Shown piece by piece: positions 1-8,818 of a stretch of DNA of 41,172 nt; the first letter of the stretch is position 1, and each line of letters starts with the position of its first letter. The stretch spans positions 1 through 41,172 of the forward strand of contig NZ_VMQS01000015.1 in the NCBI RefSeq assembly GCF_007625055.1, given 5' to 3'. This DNA is from Halomonas sp. (GTDB lineage Bacteria; Pseudomonadota; Gammaproteobacteria; Pseudomonadales; Halomonadaceae). The notes beneath the pieces were generated by a model, which saw only the letters and a list, made by a program, of their open reading frames with translations, did not search any database and had not been told where the DNA came from. Made by a program: the position numbers and the translations under genes.

Positions 1-150
1 ACCACCACCACGGATACCCATGGAGATGCGGCCATAGATGTCAAGCTTGGTGCCGTCCTGGTCATATACCGGGGCAGCCTGAACGCTGGTAGTAGCGCCC
101 ATCGCGGCGACGGCGCTAACAACGGCAGTTGCTAAAAGTGTCTTTTTCAT
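1..150 (-). CDS. Outer-membrane porin, N-terminal fragment (cut by window edge)
   Basis: Only the first 50 codons lie in the window. The start is the ATG at 148-150, preceded by an AAGGAACC ribosome-binding sequence. The product begins with a typical Sec signal peptide (MKKT, a hydrophobic Ala/Val stretch, then a VQAAPVYD cleavage region). It continues with KLDIYGRISMGI, the pattern of the first beta strand of Gram-negative general porins. Known members of the family are trimeric 16-stranded barrels admitting small solutes. The fragment is too short to tell which porin subtype it is. About 240 bases separate it from the next gene and probably hold its promoter, but I could not fix one with confidence. 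Confidence 0.75.
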   Translation of the reverse strand, partial: MKKTLLATAVVSAVAAMGATTSVQAAPVYDQDGTKLDIYGRISMGIRGGG

Positions 151-388
151 GAGTAGGTTCCTTAACTAGCTTTCTGTTTCGATCGTTTAGTCAGGCTATA
201 TTGCCTGTATGGGTAGCCGGTCTGATTTTTTGCGGCAGGCAAACTGCCTCAGATCCGCGCTAGCCTTGTTATATTCCAATGCTCGCAGGTAGAACTCTAT
301 ACCGTGATTTGCCGGAAAGCAATAGAAAAAAACACTGTTCTTTAATGAATCGTGATTTTTTCCGGAACCACGTCGCGCTTGACGTGTC

Positions 389-1153
389 TCAGCGCGTTTG
401 AAATTTCGCCTGCAGGCTGGCGAGTTTTTCTTCCATGCTCATTGGCTGGTGGCCAGCGCCGCTTGCCTGAGCGCTTTCCGCCGGCGCCTGTGCAGGCGGC
501 TTTTGTGTGTCAGCGCCAGGCGGTTGGGCGGGCGCCCGCTTGCCCGGCGCGGGTCGCTGCCCCCGGGGCTTTGCAGACGCTGGCTGCTCACCGGCCTGGC
601 TGGCGGATGTCTTTCTGCCCGGCGTCGATGGGCGGCGGTTGGCAGATGACGGCGCGGTTTTCTGGCGGGCCTGGCGCTTTCGCGCGGCAAATTCGGCGGC
701 CTGGGCATCCACCACACCGGCCGGATTTCCCTCCAGGTCGACCCGCTCGACCCCTTCCTGCATCGCCTTGACGTAACGCGGCAGATTGACGTAGTTGGCC
801 AATGCACGGCGGATCAACTTGTTCGACCAGACGGCTTCCCGTTCCGCGAGATCCTGGTGGATACCCACCTTGAGCGGCCGGGTGCGGCCCCTGGAGAACG
901 CCTGCGGGTAGCGCTGGTACCACTGCTCGAGTAACTGATGGGGGCTGGGCGGTGTTGGCGTGGCAGCAGGCGGCGGCGTGGGGGTGGCAGGCAGCTCGGG
1001 TGCCGGGGTGTCCAGCGGCGGCTGGGCCGGCGCATGGCCCGCCAGCTGACGTGTCAACTGGCGGTTGTGCGCTTCCAGGGCGGCAATGGTCTGTTGCGCC
1101 TTTTCAAGCCGGATTTCCAGATCATCCAATAGCTGCTTCACGCTGGCCGACAT
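389..1153 (-). CDS. ProQ/FinO-domain RNA-binding protein with N-terminal coiled coil
   Basis: The 254-residue product has three parts. Residues 1-40 are a heptad-like helix, probably a coiled coil. Residues 41-72 are a Pro/Ala/Thr linker. Residues 73-165 form a ProQ/FinO domain, with YPQAFSRGRTRPLKVGIHQD and, further on, RVDLEGNPAG both matching E. coli ProQ landmarks. The remaining tail is basic and rich in Ala, Pro, Lys and Gln, ending in a short predicted helix (MEEKLASLQAKF). Family members bind structured RNAs and sRNA-mRNA pairs as chaperones. The gene starts one base after the folA stop (TGACATG), with AGGGAG inside the folA end as ribosome-binding site, so translation is probably coupled to folA. 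E. coli ProQ has its domain at the N-terminus, so the layout here differs. I leave the symbol empty because several ProQ paralogues can coexist. Confidence 0.85.
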   Translation of the reverse strand: MSASVKQLLDDLEIRLEKAQQTIAALEAHNRQLTRQLAGHAPAQPPLDTPAPELPATPTPPPAATPTPPSPHQLLEQWYQRYPQAFSRGRTRPLKVGIHQDLAEREAVWSNKLIRRALANYVNLPRYVKAMQEGVERVDLEGNPAGVVDAQAAEFAARKRQARQKTAPSSANRRPSTPGRKTSASQAGEQPASAKPRGQRPAPGKRAPAQPPGADTQKPPAQAPAESAQASGAGHQPMSMEEKLASLQAKFQTR

Positions 1154-1154
1154 G

Positions 1155-1742
1155 TCAGTCTCCCTGGCCTGTGCCTATGGCATCCGTCGATGCGGGTGCA
1201 CGGCGTTCATAGATCACAAAATCGTAGTCCGGCTGGCCCGGCTGTGGGGTACCGGCTACCCGCTGGCTTTCCTGCCACTGGCTGTCTGCCAGGGCGGGAA
1301 AACGGGTATCGCCCTCCACCTCGACCTTGACTTCGGTAATGTACAGGCGCTGAGCCACGTCCAGCGCTTGCGCATAGATCTCGCCGCCGCCCATGACCAT
1401 CACCTCTTCCGCCGCTTCAATCGTCGCCTGCTGGTCCGCCAGTGCCAGGGCATCCTGCAGGCTATGGCAGACACGCACGCCAGGATGCGACCACTGGGTA
1501 TCACGGGTCACCACAATGTTCAGCCGGTTGGGTAACGGCTTGCCGATCGATGCAAAGGTCTTACGCCCCATCACCAGGGGTTTGGCCTGGGTGGTTCGCT
1601 TGAAGAACTTCAGGTCCTCCGGCAGGTACCAGGGCAGCTGGCCCTCGACCCCGATCACCCGGTTCTGTGCCATGGCAACAATCATGGCCACGGGCACCAG
1701 CGGCTCGCCATGTGCCGATGATGACGTTTCAACAGTGTTCAT
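1155..1742 (-). CDS. folA: Dihydrofolate reductase
   Basis: This 195-residue protein reduces dihydrofolate to tetrahydrofolate with NADPH. The DHFR fold shows as [11 protein letters not shown], then [13 protein letters not shown] (the Asp aligns with E. coli Asp27), [11 protein letters not shown] (cofactor site) and [12 protein letters not shown]. It is longer than E. coli DHFR (159 residues) because of a short N-terminal lead and a C-terminal tail. The start ATG overlaps the thyA stop as ATGA, so it is translationally coupled. ThyA produces dihydrofolate and FolA recycles it, which explains the pairing. An internal ATG at the MIVAMAQ position would give a more canonical length, but the overlap favours the upstream start. 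Confidence 0.95.
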   Translation of the reverse strand: MNTVETSSSAHGEPLVPVAMIVAMAQNRVIGVEGQLPWYLPEDLKFFKRTTQAKPLVMGRKTFASIGKPLPNRLNIVVTRDTQWSHPGVRVCHSLQDALALADQQATIEAAEEVMVMGGGEIYAQALDVAQRLYITEVKVEVEGDTRFPALADSQWQESQRVAGTPQPGQPDYDFVIYERRAPASTDAIGTGQGD

Positions 1743-2569
1743 ACGGCTACCTGCGCCTTGATATGGGGATGGGCCTCGTAGGCATCGATGACAATATCAT
1801 CAAATGCAAACGCGAACAGATCATCAACCTGCGGGTTAAGCCGCAACTGCGGCGGCTCATGGGGCTGGCGGGTCAACTGCTCACGGGCCTGCTCAAAGTG
1901 ATTCGCGTAGAGATGTGCATCGCCCAGGGTGTGGATGAACTCCCCTGCTTTCAGGCCCGTCACCTGGGCCACCATGCTGAGCAGCAGCGCATAGCTGGCG
2001 ATGTTGAAAGGCACACCCAGAAAGATATCGGCACTGCGCTGATACAGCTGGCAGGAAAGCCGGCCGTTGGCCACATAGAACTGGAACAGACAGTGACAGG
2101 GCGGCAACTGCATCGCCTCCACCTGCGCCGGGTTCCAGGCTGAGACAATCAGGCGCCGCGACATGGGGTTGGTCCTGATCTGCTCGACCAGCTGGCTGAT
2201 CTGGTCAACGCTGCCACCTTCCGGGCGCGGCCAGCTGCGCCACTGATAGCCGTAGACGGGCCCGAGATTACCCTCGGCATCGGCCCATTCATCCCAGATA
2301 CGCACGCCGTTTTCCTGCAGGTAGGCAATATTGGTTTCCCCGCGCAGAAACCATAAAAGCTCGTGAATGATCGAGCGCAAATGGAGTTTCTTGGTGGTCA
2401 GCAGCGGAAAGCCACGCGAAAGATCAAAACGCATCTGGTGCCCGAACACGGAGCGGGTACCGGTGCCGGTCCTGTCGTCGCGGTCAACGCCCTGTTCAAG
2501 GACATGGCGCATCAGGTCCAGATACGGCTGCTCAAGCGCTTGTTGCGAAGTCGGCGTTACATCAGTCAC
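1739..2569 (-). CDS. thyA: Thymidylate synthase
   Basis: The enzyme methylates dUMP to dTMP using methylene-tetrahydrofolate. The 276-residue product shows the ThyA landmarks: [13 protein letters not shown] near residue 31, the [11 protein letters not shown] segment, and the catalytic Cys158 within [32 protein letters not shown], which contains the dUMP-binding Arg, Ser and Asn, follows. The start is a GTG at 2567-2569 with only a weak upstream purine signal. It leads a thyA-folA-proQ-like run. A candidate -10 (TATAGA, around 2610) lies in the 79-base gap to lgt, so the run may have its own promoter. Confidence 0.96.
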   Translation of the reverse strand: MTDVTPTSQQALEQPYLDLMRHVLEQGVDRDDRTGTGTRSVFGHQMRFDLSRGFPLLTTKKLHLRSIIHELLWFLRGETNIAYLQENGVRIWDEWADAEGNLGPVYGYQWRSWPRPEGGSVDQISQLVEQIRTNPMSRRLIVSAWNPAQVEAMQLPPCHCLFQFYVANGRLSCQLYQRSADIFLGVPFNIASYALLLSMVAQVTGLKAGEFIHTLGDAHLYANHFEQAREQLTRQPHEPPQLRLNPQVDDLFAFAFDDIVIDAYEAHPHIKAQVAV

Positions 2570-2648
2570 AGGGAATCCAGATTAAAAGCATTTGTTAAAA
2601 CATTCTATACCAGCGAAAACGCCCGCTGCCACTCCAACTATTTACCGC

Positions 2649-3443
2649 TCACTCCTTACCAGCACCATCGACCGCCTGGCGTTGCGACCAGATCATCAAT
2701 ATCAGGCCTAGCGCTATCATCGGCAGGGTCAGCAGCATGCCCATGGTGAACCAGCCGAAGGCCAGGTAGCCGATGTGCGGGTCGGGCATCCGCACAAATT
2801 CAACCATGAAGCGGAACAGGCCATAACCGACCAGAAAAGCGCCCGACACCAGGCCACGGCTTTGCGGCCTGGCCGATAACCACCACAGCAGCGCAAACAG
2901 CACAACGCCTTCCAGCAGCGCCTCATAAAGCGCTGAAGGATGCCTGGGTTCCGGGCCCATGCCGGGAAATGGCATGCCCCAGGGCAGGCTGGTCACTCGG
3001 CCGGGCAATTCATGATTGATGAAATTGCCGATTCGGCCCGCCCCCAGCCCGATGGGCACCAGGGGGGCAATAAAATCGGCCAGGGTCAGAAAGGCCAGCT
3101 GCTTCTTGCGGGCATACAGCCAGGCGGCCAGCAGTACCCCCAAAAGTCCGCCATGGAAGCTCATGCCGCCATCCCAGACGCGGAACACCCACAGCGGATC
3201 GGCAAGCCATTGCTCAAGGCCATAAAACAGCGCATAGCCCAGGCGCCCACCGGCCACGACCCCGATGGCCGCATAGAACAGCAGGTCACCGATATCATCA
3301 CGGTTGAGGCCAATGCGCGCTGCGCGCAGGCTGCCCAACCACCAGGCGGCCACAAAGCCCACCACATACATCAGCCCGTACCAGTGAACCTGAAGGGGGC
3401 CAACGGCAATGGCAACGGGGTCAATTTCCGGATAAGCAATCAT
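2649..3443 (-). CDS. lgt: Prolipoprotein diacylglyceryl transferase
   Basis: Lgt is an inner-membrane enzyme that moves diacylglycerol from phosphatidylglycerol onto the lipobox cysteine of prolipoproteins. The 264-residue sequence has about seven hydrophobic segments. It carries the signature GRIGNFINHELPGR, with the Asn and Arg of the catalytic region, plus an HGGLLG motif around residue 100 and HPSALYEALLEG near residue 190. Length is normal for the family. It starts 18 bases after the TSUP permease stop, so it is probably co-transcribed with that gene and the receiver gene upstream. Confidence 0.95.
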   Translation of the reverse strand: MIAYPEIDPVAIAVGPLQVHWYGLMYVVGFVAAWWLGSLRAARIGLNRDDIGDLLFYAAIGVVAGGRLGYALFYGLEQWLADPLWVFRVWDGGMSFHGGLLGVLLAAWLYARKKQLAFLTLADFIAPLVPIGLGAGRIGNFINHELPGRVTSLPWGMPFPGMGPEPRHPSALYEALLEGVVLFALLWWLSARPQSRGLVSGAFLVGYGLFRFMVEFVRMPDPHIGYLAFGWFTMGMLLTLPMIALGLILMIWSQRQAVDGAGKE

Positions 3444-3461
3444 AGTTCTTCCCTAAGGCCA

Positions 3462-4259
3462 TTAACCAAGAATGAAACGTAACCCGACCAGGGTCAGCAG
3501 GGTCGCAAAGGCGTAACGCAGCACATGCGCGGGGAGAACATGCGCCAGCCGGACCCCCAGGCGGGCAAAAGGAACGCTGGCCACGACAATCCCCACAAAG
3601 GCAGGCCACATGACAAAACCGGTTGTCGCCGCAGGCAGCAAAGGGTGCCCCCAGCCCACGACAATAAAGGTCAGTGCGCCAAACACGGCAATCGGCAACC
3701 CGCAGGCTGCGGAGGTCCCCACCGCCTGGGTCATATTGGCGCCGCAGCGTGATAGCCAGGGTACGGTCAGGGTACCGCCGCCAATCCCGAACAGGGCTGA
3801 AATGGCGCCAATGACGGTTCCTGCAGCCACCATCACCCGTTTGCCCGGCGCCTGGCTGCCCGGTTTGGGCGACAGCCCCATCATCATCTTGAGCGCCACC
3901 AGCAGGACAAAGACCCCAAACAGGGTGCCCAGCAAGGTGCCGGACAGGTTGTCAGCGACGAAAACACCGGCAATCGCCCCCAGCATCAGGCCAGGCAGCA
4001 AGGCCATGAACCAGGGTTTGTCGACACTGCCCTTGCGGAAATGACCATACGCAGACGACGCCCCCGTGATCACAATAGTGGCCAGCGAGGTACCAATCGC
4101 CAGGTGCATCAGCACCTCAGGGGCAATGCCTTGCCACTCAAAGGCCAGGGCCAGCACCGGTACAATGATCAGGCCACCGCCGACCCCAAAGAGCCCGGCC
4201 ATGGTGCCCGCAACGGCGCCCAACAGCAGATAGACTGCAAACGTCACTATCACCGTCAT
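3462..4259 (-). CDS. TSUP-family (TauE/SafE) membrane permease
   Basis: The 265-residue protein is almost entirely hydrophobic helices, about eight. It contains the two glycine-rich repeats typical of the TSUP family: GTMAGLFGVGGGLIIVPVL near residue 17 and GAISALFGIGGGTLTVPWL in the second half. Such permeases export or import small sulfur-containing anions (sulfite, sulfoacetate) or other organic anions. The substrate cannot be read from the sequence. Its ATG overlaps the stop of the upstream receiver gene as ATGA, so the two are translated together. That coupling, rather than homology, links it to a signalling partner. Confidence 0.85.
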   Translation of the reverse strand: MTVIVTFAVYLLLGAVAGTMAGLFGVGGGLIIVPVLALAFEWQGIAPEVLMHLAIGTSLATIVITGASSAYGHFRKGSVDKPWFMALLPGLMLGAIAGVFVADNLSGTLLGTLFGVFVLLVALKMMMGLSPKPGSQAPGKRVMVAAGTVIGAISALFGIGGGTLTVPWLSRCGANMTQAVGTSAACGLPIAVFGALTFIVVGWGHPLLPAATTGFVMWPAFVGIVVASVPFARLGVRLAHVLPAHVLRYAFATLLTLVGLRFILG

Positions 4260-5431
4260 GGCGTGAACGCCTCGTAAGGTTGATCTGGAAAATGCTCATC
4301 AGGAAACCAGGTCATCACCCGGTTGATCAGGCTTTCAGGCTGATAGGGTTTGGCAAGCAGGTCGTTCATGCCCGCCTGCAGGCAACGCTCGCGGCCGGCT
4401 CCGTCAACGTTGGCCGTCAGCGCCACCAGAATACTGCCTTTGATGTGCTGCGCCTGCTCGTACCTGCGCCACTGCCGACTGGTTTCCAGGCCGTCCATCT
4501 CCGGCATGAAAATATCCATGAACACCAGGTCAAAATGCTGGCGCTGCTGGCAGGTCAGGGCTTTCTCACCGCTATCCACGGCGGTGACCTCAAGGCCCTG
4601 CTTTTCGAGCACCCGCTTGGCCAGCATCAGGTTGACCGGACCGTCATCCACCACCAGCACCCTGGCTGGCTGAGCCGGCATGTCCTGCTGGGCATCGGCC
4701 TCGGCCACTGATTCGTCAACAAGGTTGCCCAGCAAGGCGCGAATATCGGCCAGACGTTCCTTGAACTCATTCACTCCCTCTACGCTTCCGGCCGGCAGAT
4801 TGGCAGACCAGTGATCAACATACTTGAAAAGCAGGCTGGTCTCGCGGCGCAGCAGGTTCAGATAGCCGGACTTCAGGCGCGATTCTTCCCTGGCCCGGTC
4901 ACGCCCCAGCTGCAGCTGGTTCATCTGCTGTCGCGTCTGAGCCAGATCATCCAGTAAGGTGTCGCGGGCATCCACCTCGGGCAGAACACTTTCGGCCAGC
5001 ACCTTGTCGCCAGCATGGCGCATCGCCGCCAACTGCTCATTGGCTTTTCCCAGCCGCTCAATCAGGGGGGCACGCTGCCCGCTATTATCGTCGACCCCAA
5101 TAACAGAACCGGCGTGCTTATCCTGTGTGCCAAGCGCTCCAAGGTGCTGTTCCAGTTCACCGATGCTCTGTTCCAGCGCCTGCTCACTGCGATTCACCCT
5201 GGCGCGGAGCAGCACGCCAAAGGCACCCAGGTTCAGCCCAGTGCCAAGCAGCAGAAGCGTCATGATGGCCAACAAGGGCCACCACGACGTTTCCGGGTAG
5301 CTGCCGCTCACCGGCATGGTGGCGACCAGAAGGCACAACAGCACCAATGCCAGCTGCACCAGCAGGCAGGGCCACAGGATGGGCCAGATGAGGCTGCGCC
5401 AGAAGTGCTCCTTGCGATACGAATCAGTCAT
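4256..5431 (-). CDS. Membrane-anchored receiver protein with a degenerate histidine-kinase core
   Basis: The 391-residue product has two transmembrane segments (about 11-38 and 49-76), a long helical region (80-245) and a C-terminal receiver domain (about 257-376). The receiver looks functional: acidic pair D262/D263, phospho-acceptor D306 in FMDIFMPEMDG, T339 and K361. In a normal hybrid kinase the middle region would hold an H-box like KSxFLxxxSHExRTPL followed by an ATPase domain. Here it reads RLKSGYLNLLRRETSLL: Arg196 stands where the His should be, and no N, G1 or G2 box follows before the receiver. It is therefore probably a kinase-dead remnant or a dedicated membrane receiver fed by another kinase or phosphotransfer protein. 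The downstream TSUP permease gene overlaps it. Confidence 0.8.
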   Translation of the reverse strand: MTDSYRKEHFWRSLIWPILWPCLLVQLALVLLCLLVATMPVSGSYPETSWWPLLAIMTLLLLGTGLNLGAFGVLLRARVNRSEQALEQSIGELEQHLGALGTQDKHAGSVIGVDDNSGQRAPLIERLGKANEQLAAMRHAGDKVLAESVLPEVDARDTLLDDLAQTRQQMNQLQLGRDRAREESRLKSGYLNLLRRETSLLFKYVDHWSANLPAGSVEGVNEFKERLADIRALLGNLVDESVAEADAQQDMPAQPARVLVVDDGPVNLMLAKRVLEKQGLEVTAVDSGEKALTCQQRQHFDLVFMDIFMPEMDGLETSRQWRRYEQAQHIKGSILVALTANVDGAGRERCLQAGMNDLLAKPYQPESLINRVMTWFPDEHFPDQPYEAFTP

Positions 5432-5677
5432 CAGGCCGTCCTGTTGGCTGGGTGCCTGTTTACAGTTATATGCTCAATACAGCATGATTGCCCAGTGGTC
5501 ATTCCGGGATCGCCAGTTTACGTGGCACATGCACAGATGTCATGAGGCTCTACTGCATGGCCGTCCCTTTACGGTTGGCTGTCAACGCTGTTGATCATTT
5601 TCTGGATCGTTTAAAACGTTAATTGATTCAGACAGCTAACGTATCCACCGACACAGACACCCCTCAGGAAGCCAAGC

Positions 5678-6457
5678 ATGTGCCTTCTTGCCTTTGACTG
5701 GCAACCCCAGACCCTGACGCCGCTCCGGCTTATTGGCAATCGCGATGAATTTCACGACCGCCCGACCCAGGCACTGCATGACTGGAAAGATGCCCCCATT
5801 GTCGGCGGCAGGGACCTTCAGGCCGGAGGTTCCTGGCTGGCGGTCAACCGGCTTACCGGGCGAGTGGCAACGCTCACCAATGTTCGCGACCCTGACCTGA
5901 TCACGCCCCCGGGCACGCCCAGCCGGGGAGAACTGGTCCACCAGGCCCTGACCTGCCCCAACCTCGAAGACTGGCTGCAACAACTCCATAATGAAGCCCA
6001 CCAGCATGCCGGCTTCAACCTGCTGGTCGCCACGCCCCACACCCTGTGGCACATGCATCGCGGGCGCGAAAACATCACCCTTGGCCGCGTCAGTGAAGGC
6101 CTTCACGTAGTGTCCAATGCCAACCTGGACACCCCCTGGCCCAAAGCAGTTGACCTCAGGGAGGCCATGCTGGCTGACAGGCAAACACCCTCGGCGGATT
6201 GGCCCCACCATGCTTTGAGGGCTATTCAGCAACGCCGGGAAGCCCCGTCAGACGCCGTTCCTGATACCGGTATCGCACCGGCGCTGGAGAAAAAGCTGTC
6301 AGCCGCCTTTATTGTGGGCGAAAGCTACGGCACGCGGGCAACCACCTGGCTGACAGCTCATCAAGGGGGCTCCATCAGCATCACAGAACAGAGTTTTGGC
6401 CCCATGGGTGTGCCGCGCGGAGACATCAGTCTCACCCTGGAGACCGCCTGGGCCTGA
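5678..6457 (+). CDS. NRDE-family protein (TANGO2-like)
   Basis: The product has 259 residues. It opens with MCLLAFDW and the diagnostic GNRDEFHDRPT block (Asn-Arg-Asp-Glu), followed by GGRDLQAGGSWLAVN, which defines the NRDE/TANGO2 family. The N-terminal Cys2 suggests an Ntn-hydrolase-like fold, but the biochemical role is not established. Eukaryotic relatives have been tied to heme handling and lipid homeostasis. The start ATG follows AGGAAGCC at suitable spacing. It stands alone on the plus strand between the minus-strand receiver gene and ptsP, with 246 bases upstream shared as a divergent promoter region. Confidence 0.85.
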   Translation: MCLLAFDWQPQTLTPLRLIGNRDEFHDRPTQALHDWKDAPIVGGRDLQAGGSWLAVNRLTGRVATLTNVRDPDLITPPGTPSRGELVHQALTCPNLEDWLQQLHNEAHQHAGFNLLVATPHTLWHMHRGRENITLGRVSEGLHVVSNANLDTPWPKAVDLREAMLADRQTPSADWPHHALRAIQQRREAPSDAVPDTGIAPALEKKLSAAFIVGESYGTRATTWLTAHQGGSISITEQSFGPMGVPRGDISLTLETAWA

Positions 6458-6479
6458 AGCGCCCGGAACGTGGACACAC

Positions 6480-6531
6480 GACTTAGGCGCAGAACTTAAA
6501 CACAGGGCTTAAGCACAGGACTTTGGCGGCA
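6480..6531. repeat. Four imperfect 13-bp tandem copies across the ptsP 3' end
   Basis: Consecutive units read GACTTAGGCGCAG (6480-6492), AACTTAAACACAG (6493-6505), GGCTTAAGCACAG (6506-6518) and GACTTTGGCGGCA (6519-6531). The third unit contains the ptsP stop codon (TTA at 6509-6511 on this strand). The array sits where NRDE and ptsP transcripts converge. Confidence 0.6.
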
Positions 6532-8794
6532 TCAGATGCGCGAGCTCCCAGTCATCCATGCGTGCATCCAGATGCGCATGTACCTGCGCCGGCGTGTCCA
6601 GCTGCATGACCTCATCAAGGAGCTGTTGCGCATCCACCAGGGTGACCCTGCGAATGGCCGCACGCACCTTGGGCAAATTGGGGGCATTCATGGAGAGGCT
6701 GTTAAAGCCCATGGCCATCAGGAGTAAGGCCCCTGCCGGGTCTCCCGCCAGCTCGCCACAGAGTGAAATCGGCTTGTCCAGCCGTCTGGCATCCTGGGAC
6801 AGTTCCAGCAGCGCCCCCAGAAGAGCAGGATGCAGGGCATCATAAAGGCTGGCCACCCGGGGGTTATTCCTGTCGACTGCCAGCAGGTACTGGGTCAGGT
6901 CATTACTGCCCACTGAAAAGAAATCCACCCGCTTGGCCAGGGCATCCATCTGATAGATCGCCGCCGGCACTTCAATCATGACGCCGACCTTGGGCCGCTC
7001 AACGGCAATGCCTTCTTCTCCCAGCTCCTCGATCGCCCTTTCCATCAGGCGCAAGGCTTCATCCACTTCTTCCACATTGGTGATCATCGGGAAGAGCACA
7101 TACAGATTGTCCAGCCCCTGGGATGCCTTGAGCATGGCACGCAGCTGCACCATCAGCACTTCCGGATGATCCAGCGTCACCCGCATGCCCCGCCAGCCCA
7201 GGAAGGGGTTGGCTTCCTCGATCGGAAAGTAGGGCAAGTCCTTGTCACCGCCGATATCCAGGGTCCGCATGATGACGGGCAAGGGCGAAAAACTTTCCAG
7301 CTGATCCCGATACAGCCGGGTCTGCTCCTTTTCACCGGGAAAGCGCTCGGTAATCATGAAGGGTACTTCGGTACGGTACAGGCCCACCCCGCTGATACGG
7401 CTTTTCAGCAAGGCCACCACATCCACGGTCAGGCCGGTATTGACCATCAGCGGCACCTTGTAGCCGTCCGGTGTCTGGCTGGGCAGGTCCTGCTCGTGCT
7501 CCAACAGGGCCGTCAGGGCCTTTTCTTCTTCAATCAGGGTGGTGTAATGAGCGTTCAGCTCAGGGCCGGGGCGGACGAACAGGCGCCCGCGATGACCGTC
7601 CAGCACCACAGGAGCGCCGGACAGGCGTGGCAACGGCAGATCAACCATTCCCAGCACCGTGGGTATCCCCATGGCCCGGGCAATAATCGCCACGTGGGAA
7701 GTGCTTGAACCGCGCACCGACACCAGGCCTTTGAGACGCTCTCGCGGCACCTCACCCAGCATGGCCACGCTGATTTCGTCACCGACCAGAATGGCGTTTT
7801 CCGGATAGGTATCCGGTGTGGAAGGCGTATCCTCCTGCAGGTGCGCCAGTACCCGGCGGCCAAGATCACGAATATCCGCCGCGCGTTCGCGCAGATAGTT
7901 GTCATCAACGCGCTCCAGGTACTGCACATGTCGGCGCACCACATCCGCCAGAGCGCCTGGCGCCCACTGGCCCTCACGGATGCGCTTTTCCACTTCCTCG
8001 GTCAGGGCGGCTTCACCCAGCATCTGCTGGTAGACATCAAACAGCGCCAGTTCCTGGGCTGAAATACGATTGACCAGACGTTCTGCCGCCGCACGAATTT
8101 CGTCGCGGGTCCTGCTGACCGCTTCCTTGAGACGGGCCACCTCATAGTCCATATCGCTGGGCACCAGGTCTGGCACACTGTTGAGGTCGGCCGGAGGCGA
8201 GATGACCACCGCCTCGCCCATACCGATACCCGGTGATGCGGCCACCCCCTTGAAGGTTGCCTGACTGCCTGCCAGCGACGGACGCGTAAAGTTACCGGTG
8301 GCCAGGGCATGCGCCAATACACCCGCCAGCTGCGCTGCCATGGTGACCAGAAAAGCTTCATCCTCATCGTCATAGCGGCGCTTTTCTGCCTGCTGCACCA
8401 CCAGTACGCCAAGCATCTGGCGCTGATGAATGATAGGAACGCCCAGAAAGCTTGAGTAACGCTCCTCGCCGGTGGATTCAAAATAGCGAAAGTGAGGATG
8501 CAACTGCGCATCCTCCAGATTGAGAGGCTCACTGCGTTTGGCCACCATGCCCACCAGGCCCTCCCCCACGGGCAGGACCACCCGGCCGACCGCCTGGGTG
8601 CGAAGACCAATGGTCTCCATCAGGATGAGTGATTCGAGCTCCTGATCGTAAAGATAAAACGAGCACACATCAGTATGCATGGCCTTGCGGATCCGGCGCA
8701 CCATGGTCGCCAGCGCCGCATCCAGATTGCGGGCGCCATTCACCTCCTGAATGACGCGGCGCAGCACCTCGAGCATGGACGTTTTACTTTTCAC
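6509..8794 (-). CDS. ptsP: Phosphoenolpyruvate-protein phosphotransferase PtsP (EI-Ntr)
   Basis: PtsP is the first enzyme of the nitrogen-related PTS, moving phosphate from PEP to NPr and then EIIA-Ntr. The 761-residue protein has an N-terminal GAF domain (about 15-165, with VGEGLVGMVAKRSEPLNL), then EI N-domain helices, then the phospho-histidine His367 in GSSTSHVAIIARAMGIPT. The PEP-binding barrel shows TEVPFMI and GGDKDLPYFP, and further on FSVGSNDLTQYLLAVDRNN and the Cys in SLCGELAGDP. The start used is a GTG with GAGG nine bases upstream. An ATG 18 bases further in (8776, MLEVLRRVIQEVN) matches the usual family start but lacks a clear ribosome-binding site. It follows rppH by 24 to 26 bases, an arrangement known from other gammaproteobacteria. 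Confidence 0.96.
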   Translation of the reverse strand: MKSKTSMLEVLRRVIQEVNGARNLDAALATMVRRIRKAMHTDVCSFYLYDQELESLILMETIGLRTQAVGRVVLPVGEGLVGMVAKRSEPLNLEDAQLHPHFRYFESTGEERYSSFLGVPIIHQRQMLGVLVVQQAEKRRYDDEDEAFLVTMAAQLAGVLAHALATGNFTRPSLAGSQATFKGVAASPGIGMGEAVVISPPADLNSVPDLVPSDMDYEVARLKEAVSRTRDEIRAAAERLVNRISAQELALFDVYQQMLGEAALTEEVEKRIREGQWAPGALADVVRRHVQYLERVDDNYLRERAADIRDLGRRVLAHLQEDTPSTPDTYPENAILVGDEISVAMLGEVPRERLKGLVSVRGSSTSHVAIIARAMGIPTVLGMVDLPLPRLSGAPVVLDGHRGRLFVRPGPELNAHYTTLIEEEKALTALLEHEQDLPSQTPDGYKVPLMVNTGLTVDVVALLKSRISGVGLYRTEVPFMITERFPGEKEQTRLYRDQLESFSPLPVIMRTLDIGGDKDLPYFPIEEANPFLGWRGMRVTLDHPEVLMVQLRAMLKASQGLDNLYVLFPMITNVEEVDEALRLMERAIEELGEEGIAVERPKVGVMIEVPAAIYQMDALAKRVDFFSVGSNDLTQYLLAVDRNNPRVASLYDALHPALLGALLELSQDARRLDKPISLCGELAGDPAGALLLMAMGFNSLSMNAPNLPKVRAAIRRVTLVDAQQLLDEVMQLDTPAQVHAHLDARMDDWELAHLMPPKSCA

Positions 8795-8818
8795 TGATAT
8801 TGGCCTCGCTGAGGAAAA

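Noticed and set aside
5636-6232. 198-codon minus-strand open frame opposite the NRDE gene
   Set aside because: The NRDE frame has diagnostic motifs and a ribosome-binding site; this one has neither.
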